From assembly GCA_022840285.1 (NCBI GenBank), contig JALHIE010000060.1:1-52793 (forward strand): a stretch of DNA of 52,793 nucleotides. The letters run 5' to 3'. Each line of letters opens with the position of its first letter. Position 1 is the first letter of the stretch. Below the pieces are notes generated by a model. That model did no database searches. It had not been told where the DNA came from and was given only the letters and a program-made list of their open reading frames with translations. This DNA is from Porphyromonadaceae bacterium (GTDB taxonomy: Bacteria > Bacteroidota > Bacteroidia > Bacteroidales > Dysgonomonadaceae). Below, piece by piece: positions 26,429 to 34,857 of the stretch. The translations under genes were made by a program, and so were the position numbers.

Positions 26429-29400
26429 TTATTTCACCAAACTCATCAACTGCTCAAAATCTTTTACTGCCTCGAATTTCACTTTGTCGCTGCTAATTGC
26501 CTGGAAGTGTTTTCGGGCGCAGGATATTTTTGCTGACTCCACTTCCCTGAGCTCCATGGTGGAGATATCGCCTTTGGTCTCCGCCACAAAATAGACATGT
26601 TTCACGGCACCCTCGTTGAATGCAATGGCCCAGTCGGGATTGTATTTCCCCACCGGAGTACTGATATAAAAGCCCTTGGGAAGCTTCACATATACGCTCA
26701 CCTCACTGCTAATATCCAGTTGTTCGGCAAACGGTTTTTCCGTCTTTACTGAATCGAAGATTACATAATCGTACAGGTGCTTGTTTGCCGGGATTGCGTT
26801 CACGCCAAGCTTGCCTTTCAGGGTAGGTTCGGTGAAGATCTCCGTGCCGAAGCTGTCGTTCAGCTTGTTGTAAGCGATATGCTGGATGATCACCGTCGCC
26901 TTCTCCTCGTTAATCAGGTTGGAGCATTTGAGAATAAACTCCTCGGGATTGAGCATGAACTGGTCGAACACCGGTCTCTCGATACCGGTCAGGATCCTTA
27001 CCACCGTATTGCGGGTCAGTCCCGTTTCAGCTACCACCTTTCCCACCAGGTCGTATTTTACGTTGCCGTTTACCGCAGCGTGCACATCGATGTGCTTCGA
27101 CGATTGCTGCTTGAACCCCTCTCCTACTTCTAACGATTCTTTTGACTCAATCTTTTCCAAAGCTCCCGAGGTGACGGTGAAAAAGATCCTCGACACGTGC
27201 AAATGGTTGTTCAGTCGCTGAATCGCCTTGCGGACCAACTCCTCTGTCTCGAAATCCACCACGTAAGCCGTCTTGGCGTTGATGCTCTTCCAAAGTTTTT
27301 TAAACTCCTCGCGGTTGAACTTCTGTTCATCAAGATGCAGTTCCACGTTGTTGCCCCGTGCATTCTCGGGAGCAAGCATCTTCGGGTTGTACACCGAATC
27401 GAGGATACTCATCACCGACTCCCTGCTGGCTTCCACCTCCTCCGGCAGTTTGAAGCTGCCGCTCTCTTTGTCCTCGTAGTACTTATCGGTCAGGGTCCCC
27501 GCCTTCACGTAACCATAGCCTGCCAGGCTCTCGTAGAGGACCAGTGCCGCCTCCTCACCCACTGGGTATGGCCTGCCTTGTTTATCTGCCAGCACCTTAT
27601 CCTTGAACAACGAGGGAGAAACTTTTTGTGGCCGGTCGGCAATCACTTCGGCCAGTTCAGTCTGGAGCGCCTTTGCAAAGCGGTCGTAGCTCTCGCTCGC
27701 GATTACCGTCAGCTGGTTGATATGATGCACCTCACTTCCCAGGAAATTGGTGTCCATCCGCTCCCCCTCCTGGTTCACGCACAGGCGGAGTCCGCGCCCC
27801 ACCTCCTGACGTTTGCGTGTCTCCGCATCGCTCTGTTTCAGCGTACAGATCTGGAACACGTTCGGATTGTCCCATCCCTCGCGCAACGCAGAGTGAGAAA
27901 AGATAAAGCGTACCGGTTCACTGAAAGAGAGCAGCCGCTCCTTGTCCTTCATGATCAGGTCGTAGGCATCGGTGTCCAAACTCTCCCGGGTGCTTCTTTC
28001 CACTTTTCCGTCCACGAACTGATTCTTCCTTTTGTCGATGGAGAAATATCCCGCATGTGTTTTGTCTGCCGTGATCGATTGCAGGTAACTGATATAGGCA
28101 TCTTCGCCAATTTTCAGTTGCAGGCTGTTCACCACATCGTCATACTCCTCCTCGAACATATCCGCATAGGAACCGTTAAACGCATTGCCGGAAGCATCGT
28201 ACTGCTTGTATTTGGCCACTTCGTCGATAAAAAAGAGACTCAACACCTTAATGCCCCTGAAGTAAAGCATTCGTTCCCGTTCAATGTGTGACAGGATGGT
28301 CTCCCGGATCTGGATCCGGCGAAGCTGCTGCTCGTTCACCGCCCCTTTCACATCGCCAGCATAGAGTTTTGTTCCGTTCTGAAAAGTGACAGAATTATCT
28401 CTTCCGTCGATATTTGTCACGGTGAATCCATCCCGGTACTGTTCAAGCGACCCTGATCGGTCGTACAGATTATGCCCTATTTCAATTTTCCGGATCACCG
28501 CTTTTACACCTGTGGAAAACTTCACCTCGAATCCCAGGTTTGCGGTGGGACTCTTCTCCTTGAAGAGATTGATCCCCTCCAGGTAAAGATACCCCTCCGT
28601 CCCGGTAGTTCCGGTCTGGGCAATCCCTTTCACCGCGATCTTCTTCACCAGCTTCTTGTTGTAGGCCTCCATGGCATCCAGCCGGTAGATCAGGTTATAG
28701 AGACTGTCCTTCTTGTGTGTGGCCGAATAACGCAATGTGAACAGCGGGTTGAAACCCTTCAGGTTCTCTTTGGTCTGTTTTCCCTCCACCGATTGCGGTT
28801 CGTCGATGATCAGGATGGGATTGGTTTTGGCAATCACATCGATCGGCCTGCGGCTGCGGAAGCTATCCAGTTTCATGTAGATACGCCTGGCATCCTTCCC
28901 CCGTGCGTTGAACGCCTGGGCATTGATGATCATCACGTTGAGCGAGTTGTCGCTGGCAAAACGGTCGATCTCGGTCAACTGGGAAGAGTTATAGATAAAA
29001 AACCGGATCTTTTTCCCGTAGTCCTCGGTGAAGTGTTCCTGCGTGATCTGGAACGACTTATATACCCCCTCGCGGATGGCAATGCTTGGCACCACGATAA
29101 TGAACTTGCTCCAGCCATACCGCTTGTTAAGCTCGTACATCGTCTTGATGTAGGTATAGGTCTTTCCCGTACCCGTCTCCATCTCGATGGTCAGGTTGTA
29201 TCGTCCTTCCAGCGCCGACGATGGCGGGATCTGGTGCATCCGTTGAATCTTACGGATGTTATCCAGGATCATCTCGTCCGTCAGTTGCGGAACGATCTTA
29301 TGGTTCTTGAATCCGGTAAAATCATATATCTCGCCCTGTCCCCGGGTGTCGCCCCGGTCTATCAGGTAATTGATTTCCGACAAACAGGGCTGTCCGGCAA

Positions 29401-29464
29401 ACACATCGCATACCGCCTTGGCTGCCTCCTCCTGGAACTTCTGGTGCTTAAACTTTAACTTCAC
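26429..29464 (-). CDS. res: Type III restriction endonuclease, Res subunit
   Basis: 1011 residues, normal for Res. The superfamily 2 helicase motifs are METGTGKTYTY (Lys101), LIIDEPQ (221-224), LRYSATHK, and a C-terminal motor segment with FSHSALREGWDNPNVFQ and QEVGRGLRLCVN. The C-terminal nuclease is PD-(D/E)xK: YNPDWAIAF followed by VAETKGD. With Mod it forms the ATP-dependent type III restriction complex that cuts 25-28 bp from inverted sites. Here it is separated from mod by two genes and an RNA unit, where a direct mod-res junction is usual. All motifs are intact. Confidence 0.93.
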   Translation of the reverse strand: MKLKFKHQKFQEEAAKAVCDVFAGQPCLSEINYLIDRGDTRGQGEIYDFTGFKNHKIVPQLTDEMILDNIRKIQRMHQIPPSSALEGRYNLTIEMETGTGKTYTYIKTMYELNKRYGWSKFIIVVPSIAIREGVYKSFQITQEHFTEDYGKKIRFFIYNSSQLTEIDRFASDNSLNVMIINAQAFNARGKDARRIYMKLDSFRSRRPIDVIAKTNPILIIDEPQSVEGKQTKENLKGFNPLFTLRYSATHKKDSLYNLIYRLDAMEAYNKKLVKKIAVKGIAQTGTTGTEGYLYLEGINLFKEKSPTANLGFEVKFSTGVKAVIRKIEIGHNLYDRSGSLEQYRDGFTVTNIDGRDNSVTFQNGTKLYAGDVKGAVNEQQLRRIQIRETILSHIERERMLYFRGIKVLSLFFIDEVAKYKQYDASGNAFNGSYADMFEEEYDDVVNSLQLKIGEDAYISYLQSITADKTHAGYFSIDKRKNQFVDGKVERSTRESLDTDAYDLIMKDKERLLSFSEPVRFIFSHSALREGWDNPNVFQICTLKQSDAETRKRQEVGRGLRLCVNQEGERMDTNFLGSEVHHINQLTVIASESYDRFAKALQTELAEVIADRPQKVSPSLFKDKVLADKQGRPYPVGEEAALVLYESLAGYGYVKAGTLTDKYYEDKESGSFKLPEEVEASRESVMSILDSVYNPKMLAPENARGNNVELHLDEQKFNREEFKKLWKSINAKTAYVVDFETEELVRKAIQRLNNHLHVSRIFFTVTSGALEKIESKESLEVGEGFKQQSSKHIDVHAAVNGNVKYDLVGKVVAETGLTRNTVVRILTGIERPVFDQFMLNPEEFILKCSNLINEEKATVIIQHIAYNKLNDSFGTEIFTEPTLKGKLGVNAIPANKHLYDYVIFDSVKTEKPFAEQLDISSEVSVYVKLPKGFYISTPVGKYNPDWAIAFNEGAVKHVYFVAETKGDISTMELREVESAKISCARKHFQAISSDKVKFEAVKDFEQLMSLVK

Positions 29465-29533
29465 CTTCTATGTCTTTTCTATGTTAATTATAGCTCAATG
29501 ACATGCAAATTGGATATATTTTCTCATTAAAAT

Positions 29534-29564
29534 TTTGCATATCAACTTTTATATATTATATTTG
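29534..29564 (+). promoter_or_regulatory. Perfect Bacteroidota promoter (TTTG-N19-TATATTTG)
   Basis: TTTG at 29534-29537 and TATATTTG at 29557-29564 are separated by exactly 19 bases, the full primary sigma factor consensus of Bacteroidota. It points rightwards, against all neighbouring genes. Transcription should begin near 29570-29572. Confidence 0.75.
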
Positions 29565-29570
29565 CATCAT

Positions 29571-29633
29571 TCTCTACCCTTGGTAGGGAACCTACAAAGG
29601 TTTTAAACGTTGAACCCGAATCAACGTTTTTTT
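29571..29633 (+). ncRNA. Candidate small structured RNA, about 62 nt
   Basis: The perfect promoter just upstream and a strong terminator at the end define the unit. Three hairpins follow one another: CTACC-CTT-GGTAG (29574-29586), AACCT-ACAA-AGGTT (29589-29602), and a 9-bp terminator stem (29605-29629). There is no ATG or plausible reading frame inside. It lies between res and the gene for the 151-residue protein, transcribed toward the 3' end of the latter and overlapping it by only a few bases. I know no named family with this shape. It might be an sRNA regulating the restriction locus or the leftover leader of a lost gene. Confidence 0.5.
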
Positions 29634-29636
29634 ATT
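29605..29636 (+). terminator. Rho-independent terminator of the small RNA
   Basis: AAACGTTGA (29605-29613), loop ACCCGAA, TCAACGTTT (29621-29629) is a perfect 9-bp stem running into a T tract. On the - strand the hairpin is followed by TAAAACC, so it works best for + strand transcripts but may also slow the opposing mRNA of the gene ending at 29632. Confidence 0.75.
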
Positions 29637-30087
29637 TAGCCTCTCCAAAGTACTCCCCACTCCTTTCAAAATCAGGTCCGGACAATATGTTACCAATGTC
29701 CTCTTTTTCAAACGCAGTAACAAACTTTGCTTTTAATAGACCTGTAAAACGGATGATCACCACATAATTGCCTTTAACAATCGCAACTCTTCGGTCTTTA
29801 AAATACGTTTTACCCTGATTATCCCATCCTTTCTTCAGAATTGCTTTTTCATCCAGTAATGTCGCCTTAATCCAGTAAATCTTTTCTAATCGGTTGTATG
29901 ATAGGATTGACTTATCTTTTCTTTTTCTATCCTCGCTTTCATAGAAAGCATGATCAAACATATCTTCATAAAATCTCACCAGAACATGATCGAATGTATA
30001 CACAGATTGCTCACAATATTCAATCCGCCACAATTCGCGTAATTGTTCTTCAGTATAGTTCTGAGGTTTGATTCTCCTGTAATCCAT
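29632..30087 (-). CDS. Unknown 151-residue protein with RNase-like (BECR-type) tail
   Basis: No family is firmly recognised. The N-terminal half is charged and helical (NYTEEQLRELWRIEYCEQSV; EDRKRKDKSILSYNRLEKIY). The last third (RRVAIVKGNYVVIIRFTGL then KAKFVTAFEKED) has the strand pattern and the closing FVTAF seen in Barnase-EndoU-Colicin-RelE (BECR) nucleases and phage-encoded relatives. This is inference from pattern only. ATG at 30087 lies 1 base beyond the intended stop of the broken DUF3800 gene, so the two were a coupled pair inserted between mod and res. Confidence 0.6.
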   Translation of the reverse strand: MDYRRIKPQNYTEEQLRELWRIEYCEQSVYTFDHVLVRFYEDMFDHAFYESEDRKRKDKSILSYNRLEKIYWIKATLLDEKAILKKGWDNQGKTYFKDRRVAIVKGNYVVIIRFTGLLKAKFVTAFEKEDIGNILSGPDFERSGEYFGEAK

Positions 30088-30088
30088 C

Positions 30089-30747
30089 TTACCAGCCTCC
30101 GCTCAAATTGATTACAAAAACATTCATTTTCTCCTCACATTTAGGCGTATGAGCAATCTCTTTTTTTAAATGAAACCGTTCAACATGCTGAATAAGATTT
30201 GTTTTGGCCGTTCCGGTAATCTCTTTGTTGAATTTAGCAGCAACAAGACCTGTGAGTATAAACCTTGGACCTGATGAATAACGGAAGATAGATTCGCGTT
30301 GTTTAAAATCTTACACAATTCATTCAATCTGCCTTTGTTTCGATTCTTTTTCAGATCAACGAAAATATTGTAGCTGTTAAAATCGAAAATCCAATGATGA
30401 AGCAGTTGGTAGTAAAATTTATAGAATTCCAACTCCTTATCTCCCTTATGAAACCTTATATCGTCGGTTTTATCAGCTTCAATTAATATTACCCGGAACC
30501 GTATATAGTCAGAGTCAAAAAAATAATCGATCACCTCTTTATAGAACAGCTCATAAGCAGGTGACACCTTATTCCATTTGAATTCACCATTAATTTTGTG
30601 TTTCGATTTAACAGCAGACAGATCATTTTTCAACCTGTTCCTATCAGAAGCATTGATCCATATACCCCCAATGGCCGTATAGAGGTGCGCTTTCTTGTTG
30701 GTCAGTGCCTCTAAACCACTTTCATCGCAATACACTTCAAAGTCCAT
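30089..30747 (-). pseudogene. DUF3800 protein, frameshifted with the QLADL segment lost
   Basis: The first frame starts at 30747 (YCDESGLEA gives the Asp/Glu pair) and reads DUF3800 to SSVIHQVQ near 30265. It then runs out of family to a stop at 30166. In a second frame TGLVAAKFNKEITG and LIQHVERFHLKKEI continue to TAA at 30089-30091, next to the following gene's ATG. The conserved LIQLADL run expected before TGLVAAKFN is absent, so a deletion of about ten codons with frame loss is likely. The total is 2 modulo 3. The intended stop touching the next start supports the reconstruction. Confidence 0.78.
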
Positions 30748-30793
30748 AACAGATCGAATTAAATTATTGACCTAAATCACCTTAATGGTTGTT

Positions 30794-32668
30794 TCAGGAG
30801 AAAGACACCACCCGCAACGGTTTCCGTCTGGCAATCTCCCGGATCACCTCTTCCGGCACATGCTCTTCGAAGCAGGCCACCAGATCGGTGTCGTTTACAA
30901 AGTGCACATCCTTGCCACCAATCTTTTCGGTGATATGGGGCAACGAGAGTGGCACGCCCCAGTCGAGCAACACTCCATACAGCAGATCGATATCGGTGCG
31001 GTCATCCTTGATGTTGCTTTCCAGTTCCAGAAGCATCTGCTGGTTGTATTGAGAGGGACTGTAATAGACATCCTTCATGTTGGTGCTGTCCACTTTCAGT
31101 ACCCGGAAACCGGTATCCAGTGGTTTTCTTTCCTTCTCGGCAAAAAGATATTCCTCTTTTGATTTCTCTTTCAGCTCCTCCTCAATCTTTTTCCCGGCCC
31201 TACGAATACGTTCTTTCCCTATTTCACAGATATTCTTGTATCCTGCTTTGTATGCCTCTGACTTGGGATCGGTTTCTTCCGGCAGCTGCACCATGATGAA
31301 TTTACGATTTCCACCATCTTCAGCATTGAGTTGCATAACAGCGTGAGCTGTTGTAGCGGAGCCGGAGAAAAAGTCGAGTACAATTGATTTCTTGTCAAAA
31401 TGTAATGCTCCATTTAATAATTCTTTAATAAAATTAGTTGGTTTAGAATAATCAAACAGTTTTTTAAATCCAAATATTTTTTCAAGTTCTTCGTAGGCAT
31501 CTTCATTAGTTCCTTTAATTTCGACCCCATTAATTAGGCTTCCAAATCCCTTGAAACTACCTTCCTCGTAAATTCTATAAACTCTAATTTGCAAGTTTTT
31601 TGTGTTAATGACATATTTTGCACCTAAGTTTAATTGTTCATCAAACATTGATTGGCTCCAGATAAATGGTGCTTTTATTCTAAATTCGTTAACAATTAAT
31701 CCATCTTTTACTTCTATGTCATCTATAAGTTCAATTGGATTTATACCGTCACCATATAAACCTTTCTCATAAATATCATCTTCAAGTTTAGTGTTAATTG
31801 TATTTGCTGGAATTTTTAGTTCTGAAATACGATTAGTTCGTTTTATTATTGGCTGAGATTCGTTTGAATCAGGCTCACCTCCATAAATTCCAATATTTTT
31901 TGATTTGTCCTTTGCATATACAAGTAGGTATTCTGTTAAACTAATTATTCCTTTTGAAAGAAAACTACCTTTTCGTTTCTTAGTCCAAGTTACAACTCCT
32001 AATAAATTCTCTTCCCCAAATACCTCATCACAAATCTTCCTCAAATTGTGGACTTCGTTATCGTCAATTGAAATAAATATTACACCGTCATCAGTAAGCA
32101 AGTTGCGGGCTAATTGCAGGCGTGGGTACATCATGCTGCACCAGTCGGAATGATAGCGGCCATTGGTCTCGGTGTTCTTGAACAGACGGTTCTCCTCTTC
32201 ATCGAACAAACCCTGTTCTTCCTCGTAATCCTCTTTCGAGACCTTGAAGTTGTCGCGATAGACAAAATCGTTGCCGGTATTGTAGGGGGGATCGATGTAG
32301 ATCATCTTCACCTTGTTCAGGTAGGAGTTTTGTAGAAGCTTTAACACATCGAGGTTGTCGCCTTCAATATAGAGATTTTCGGTATTGTCCCAGTTCTTGC
32401 TCTCCTCCTTAGAGGGACGTAACGTCTTCCGGATGGGACGGTTCCCCTCAATGATGGATTGCTTCTTCCCCACCCAGGTGAACTCGTAACATTCATCTCC
32501 ATCGACCACCTCTTCGGAGAGCATCTGTTTTAACTGGTCGAAGTTCACGACGCGTTTCAGTTTGCCGTCGGCATCTTTTGTTTCGGTAATGGCGCTCGGG
32601 AATACAGCGGCTATCCTGTCGATATTTTTCTCCGTAAAATTCACGGTTTCCTGTGTTAATTTTTCCAT
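30794..32668 (-). CDS. mod: Type III DNA methyltransferase, Mod subunit
   Basis: 624 residues, beta-class amino-methyltransferase. IYIDPPYNTGNDF (DPPY 126-129) is the catalytic motif IV. VLDFFSGSATTAHAV (about 435) is the SAM-binding motif I. The target recognition region lies between, about residues 190-430. The bases encoding that region (about 31380-32100) are much more AT-rich than both flanks, a mosaic typical of exchanged recognition domains. Mod methylates one strand of a 5-6 bp asymmetric site and is required for restriction by Res. The gene is intact, and the C-terminus ends KPLRVVSFS. Confidence 0.93.
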   Translation of the reverse strand: MEKLTQETVNFTEKNIDRIAAVFPSAITETKDADGKLKRVVNFDQLKQMLSEEVVDGDECYEFTWVGKKQSIIEGNRPIRKTLRPSKEESKNWDNTENLYIEGDNLDVLKLLQNSYLNKVKMIYIDPPYNTGNDFVYRDNFKVSKEDYEEEQGLFDEEENRLFKNTETNGRYHSDWCSMMYPRLQLARNLLTDDGVIFISIDDNEVHNLRKICDEVFGEENLLGVVTWTKKRKGSFLSKGIISLTEYLLVYAKDKSKNIGIYGGEPDSNESQPIIKRTNRISELKIPANTINTKLEDDIYEKGLYGDGINPIELIDDIEVKDGLIVNEFRIKAPFIWSQSMFDEQLNLGAKYVINTKNLQIRVYRIYEEGSFKGFGSLINGVEIKGTNEDAYEELEKIFGFKKLFDYSKPTNFIKELLNGALHFDKKSIVLDFFSGSATTAHAVMQLNAEDGGNRKFIMVQLPEETDPKSEAYKAGYKNICEIGKERIRRAGKKIEEELKEKSKEEYLFAEKERKPLDTGFRVLKVDSTNMKDVYYSPSQYNQQMLLELESNIKDDRTDIDLLYGVLLDWGVPLSLPHITEKIGGKDVHFVNDTDLVACFEEHVPEEVIREIARRKPLRVVSFS

Positions 32669-32715
32669 TGCAGATGAATTGTATCTCTATTGTGTTAATT
32701 GCTTGATTGATTCTC

Positions 32716-33831
32716 TTACACCCTTACCAGGCGCATGAGGGGTTCAAATGAATAAAGGGCTGCCCTTCTGCCGGATGGCTCTTCTTTCTGAACCAGGTAC
32801 CCTGCATCCAGTAATCTCTTGATGATATTGCCTGCAGTAGCAGTAGGAATTCCTGTATTCCTGATGAATTTGTTGTTACGGAAAACCGGATTGGTGAAAA
32901 GAAAATCCAAAATCTCCGTGTTCCACTTTGAAGCCAGCAGTGTGACAAACTCCGACTTCATCTCCTCATACAGGATGTGTATCTCCTCCGATATCTCCAA
33001 GTTGGATATTGCCTGAACTCTTACTGCTTCCATAAAAAAGCGGATCCACTCATTCCAGTCTCCTGTCCTGGATACGTTTCTCATGGCTTCAACATAAAGT
33101 TCTTTGTGCTGATCAAAATAATCACTGATGTAAAAGTAGGGTTGTGACAACATCTTTTCCATCCACAGATGCAACGTGATCAACATCCTTCCTATCCGTC
33201 CATTTCCATCCTGAAACGGATGCAGAGCTTCAAACTCGAGATGGATAATGGCCGTTTTCACGAGGGACGGGAGTGGACTGTCGGATATAAAGTGCATCAG
33301 TTTATCCAACCCTTCCTGCAAATGTTCGGGACTGATGGGAACATATTCAACTTTCCTCCGTGTTTTATCGGCAAGGTAATTCTGGGTTGTTTTGAACTCG
33401 CCGGGTGATTTGCTGGCACCCCTGCCCGCATAAAGCAATTGCTGGTGGAGCTGTTTGATAAAGTTCACCGTGAGTTGGTAACCGGAATCCAAAACCTGTT
33501 GCGCGTTCTTCAATGCACGTTGATAAAGCACTATCTCAATCACATCCGATTTTGCCAGTATCGAAGCGGTTCCGTCATCATCTGCCTCATACTGCATGAT
33601 CTCATCCATTGTGCTGATGGTACCTTCGATCCGTGAGGAGAGCAGCGCTTCCCTGTTACGCAACGGAGCCAACAGAATCTCATTGTTATGCATATTTTTC
33701 AGCATCTGGTCGTAACGAGCCAGTGCATCGGTGGCACCTAACAGTTCACCGATAAAAATGGAGTAATCAACCTCCTTTGGCGGAAATGCTCCGTAGTGAT
33801 ATTTGACGGCATCTTCTGTATTGTATTGCAT
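32716..33831 (-). CDS. Fic-domain protein with winged-helix tail
   Basis: 371 residues. HPFQDGNGRIGR (His204) is the full catalytic Fic motif, so AMP or another nucleotide could be transferred to a target hydroxyl. LLSSRIEGT (Glu69) is an N-terminal inhibitory helix, making this a self-inhibited class II Fic. The last 80 residues form a winged-helix-like domain (TGIPTATAGNIIKRLLDAGYL), as in many bacterial Fic proteins that may bind DNA. It starts 47 bases before mod, so it probably shares its transcript. A role in the restriction locus is inferred from position only. Confidence 0.88.
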   Translation of the reverse strand: MQYNTEDAVKYHYGAFPPKEVDYSIFIGELLGATDALARYDQMLKNMHNNEILLAPLRNREALLSSRIEGTISTMDEIMQYEADDDGTASILAKSDVIEIVLYQRALKNAQQVLDSGYQLTVNFIKQLHQQLLYAGRGASKSPGEFKTTQNYLADKTRRKVEYVPISPEHLQEGLDKLMHFISDSPLPSLVKTAIIHLEFEALHPFQDGNGRIGRMLITLHLWMEKMLSQPYFYISDYFDQHKELYVEAMRNVSRTGDWNEWIRFFMEAVRVQAISNLEISEEIHILYEEMKSEFVTLLASKWNTEILDFLFTNPVFRNNKFIRNTGIPTATAGNIIKRLLDAGYLVQKEEPSGRRAALYSFEPLMRLVRV

Positions 33832-33857
33832 AACAAAGAAAATTTGCAGTTTGACTA

Positions 33858-33991
33858 CAAAAATAGCGTTAATTATGTAATGTACGTAATTTCTTTACAA
33901 TTATTACTGTTAAAATGTTGTCTAATTGTCTTGTCTCTAAAATCTGTACTCAAACCCATTTGAGTACAGTATTAGCCATTATTCTGTACTC
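33858..33991. promoter_or_regulatory. Fic promoter region with long palindrome and extra half-site
   Basis: CTGTACTCAAA (33944-33954), CCCA, TTTGAGTACAG (33959-33969) is a perfect 11-bp palindrome, and a third CTGTACTC stands at 33984-33991. CAAAAATA at 33858-33865 gives a - strand -7 box TATTTTTG 27 bases before the Fic ATG. The repeats are either operators or the end of the upstream transcript. On the - strand the hairpin is followed only by ATTTTAG, so an operator reading is preferred. Nothing else is seen between 33832 and 34082. Confidence 0.5.
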
Positions 33992-34082
33992 TACGAAATT
34001 GCATTCAGAAATATTGAAAAATCATTCTTACTAAAACGGTCTCTTGGATATGTTGGTTACAGCAAAATTTATCTTGCTTCAA

Positions 34083-34847
34083 TTACTTAATTTCATATAA
34101 TTTGGTGTACAAATCTTCCAGAATATAGATCTTATCGAATTTTGTCTTTATCTTAAAATCAAATTGTTCTTTGAAGACGTAAGAACTCTGATATTTACCA
34201 CCAATAACAACTAATAACCATTGAGATAAACCGGTATTTACAATATAATTCGCTATTTTGGATTCTTTTTTAGAGATGGCTTTTTCTAAAAGTTCTTTTG
34301 TAACATAGTCTTGCCACCATCCGCCTTGATTGACATTCAAAGCGAATCGATCGTGTTCCATACTATCAATATTATCAATAATCTGGTTTTCAATAACGCT
34401 ACCACTTGTTATATACTGCTTTACAATATCAATAATTTCATGTATTAACCCTTTTTTGTCATTGGTTTTCGTTGAGATAAACTGATTAAGTTGAACTGTA
34501 ATCAATTGCGCAGGTAGATTGGGCTCTTCTAAAAGTAATTTTTCAGACTCTTTAATGATAGTTTCAATCGTTCCTTCTGATTGTTTGTAATTATCATTGA
34601 GAAGCTCCGTATGTTCGAGGCCAATTCTCTGATTGTCTATTGAAATGATAAAATCAGGTTTTTCTCTAACTTCCTCGATATTAGCCTGAGGTCCAAAATG
34701 CATCAACAGTTTTCCGACATGAGTGATCTCTTTTATTTTTTGATCATCGACGGGTGTATATCTTTGAAATTCCCCTAAAAAAGCATCGGTAATTCGCTTG
34801 AAATTAGACAGTGTGAAGTAATCATCTATTTGCGGTACAAGTTTCAT
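34083..34847 (-). CDS. Hypothetical protein with PD-(D/E)xK-like nuclease motif
   Basis: 254 residues, no named family recognised. EKPDFIISIDNQRIGLEHTE (about 61-80) has the PD...(E)x(T) spacing of PD-(D/E)xK nucleases, with Thr where Lys is usual. The C-terminal part (LSQWLLVVIGG, then KFDKIYILEDLYTKLYEIK) resembles the closing strand and helix of such folds. It follows DUF4391 by 10 bases and is the last gene of the SNF2 operon. Function in cutting DNA is inference. The gene is strongly AT-rich. Confidence 0.6.
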   Translation of the reverse strand: MKLVPQIDDYFTLSNFKRITDAFLGEFQRYTPVDDQKIKEITHVGKLLMHFGPQANIEEVREKPDFIISIDNQRIGLEHTELLNDNYKQSEGTIETIIKESEKLLLEEPNLPAQLITVQLNQFISTKTNDKKGLIHEIIDIVKQYITSGSVIENQIIDNIDSMEHDRFALNVNQGGWWQDYVTKELLEKAISKKESKIANYIVNTGLSQWLLVVIGGKYQSSYVFKEQFDFKIKTKFDKIYILEDLYTKLYEIK

Positions 34848-34857
34848 AAGGAGTTAG

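Noticed and set aside
26777..29458. Long open frames on the + strand opposite res (up to 364 codons)
   Set aside because: They mirror the res codons, have no family motifs or ribosome sites, and res itself is intact and well recognised.
29571..29633. Type III toxin-antitoxin RNA (ToxI-like)
   Set aside because: The RNA has no tandem repeats, runs opposite to the adjacent gene, and that protein does not look like ToxN.
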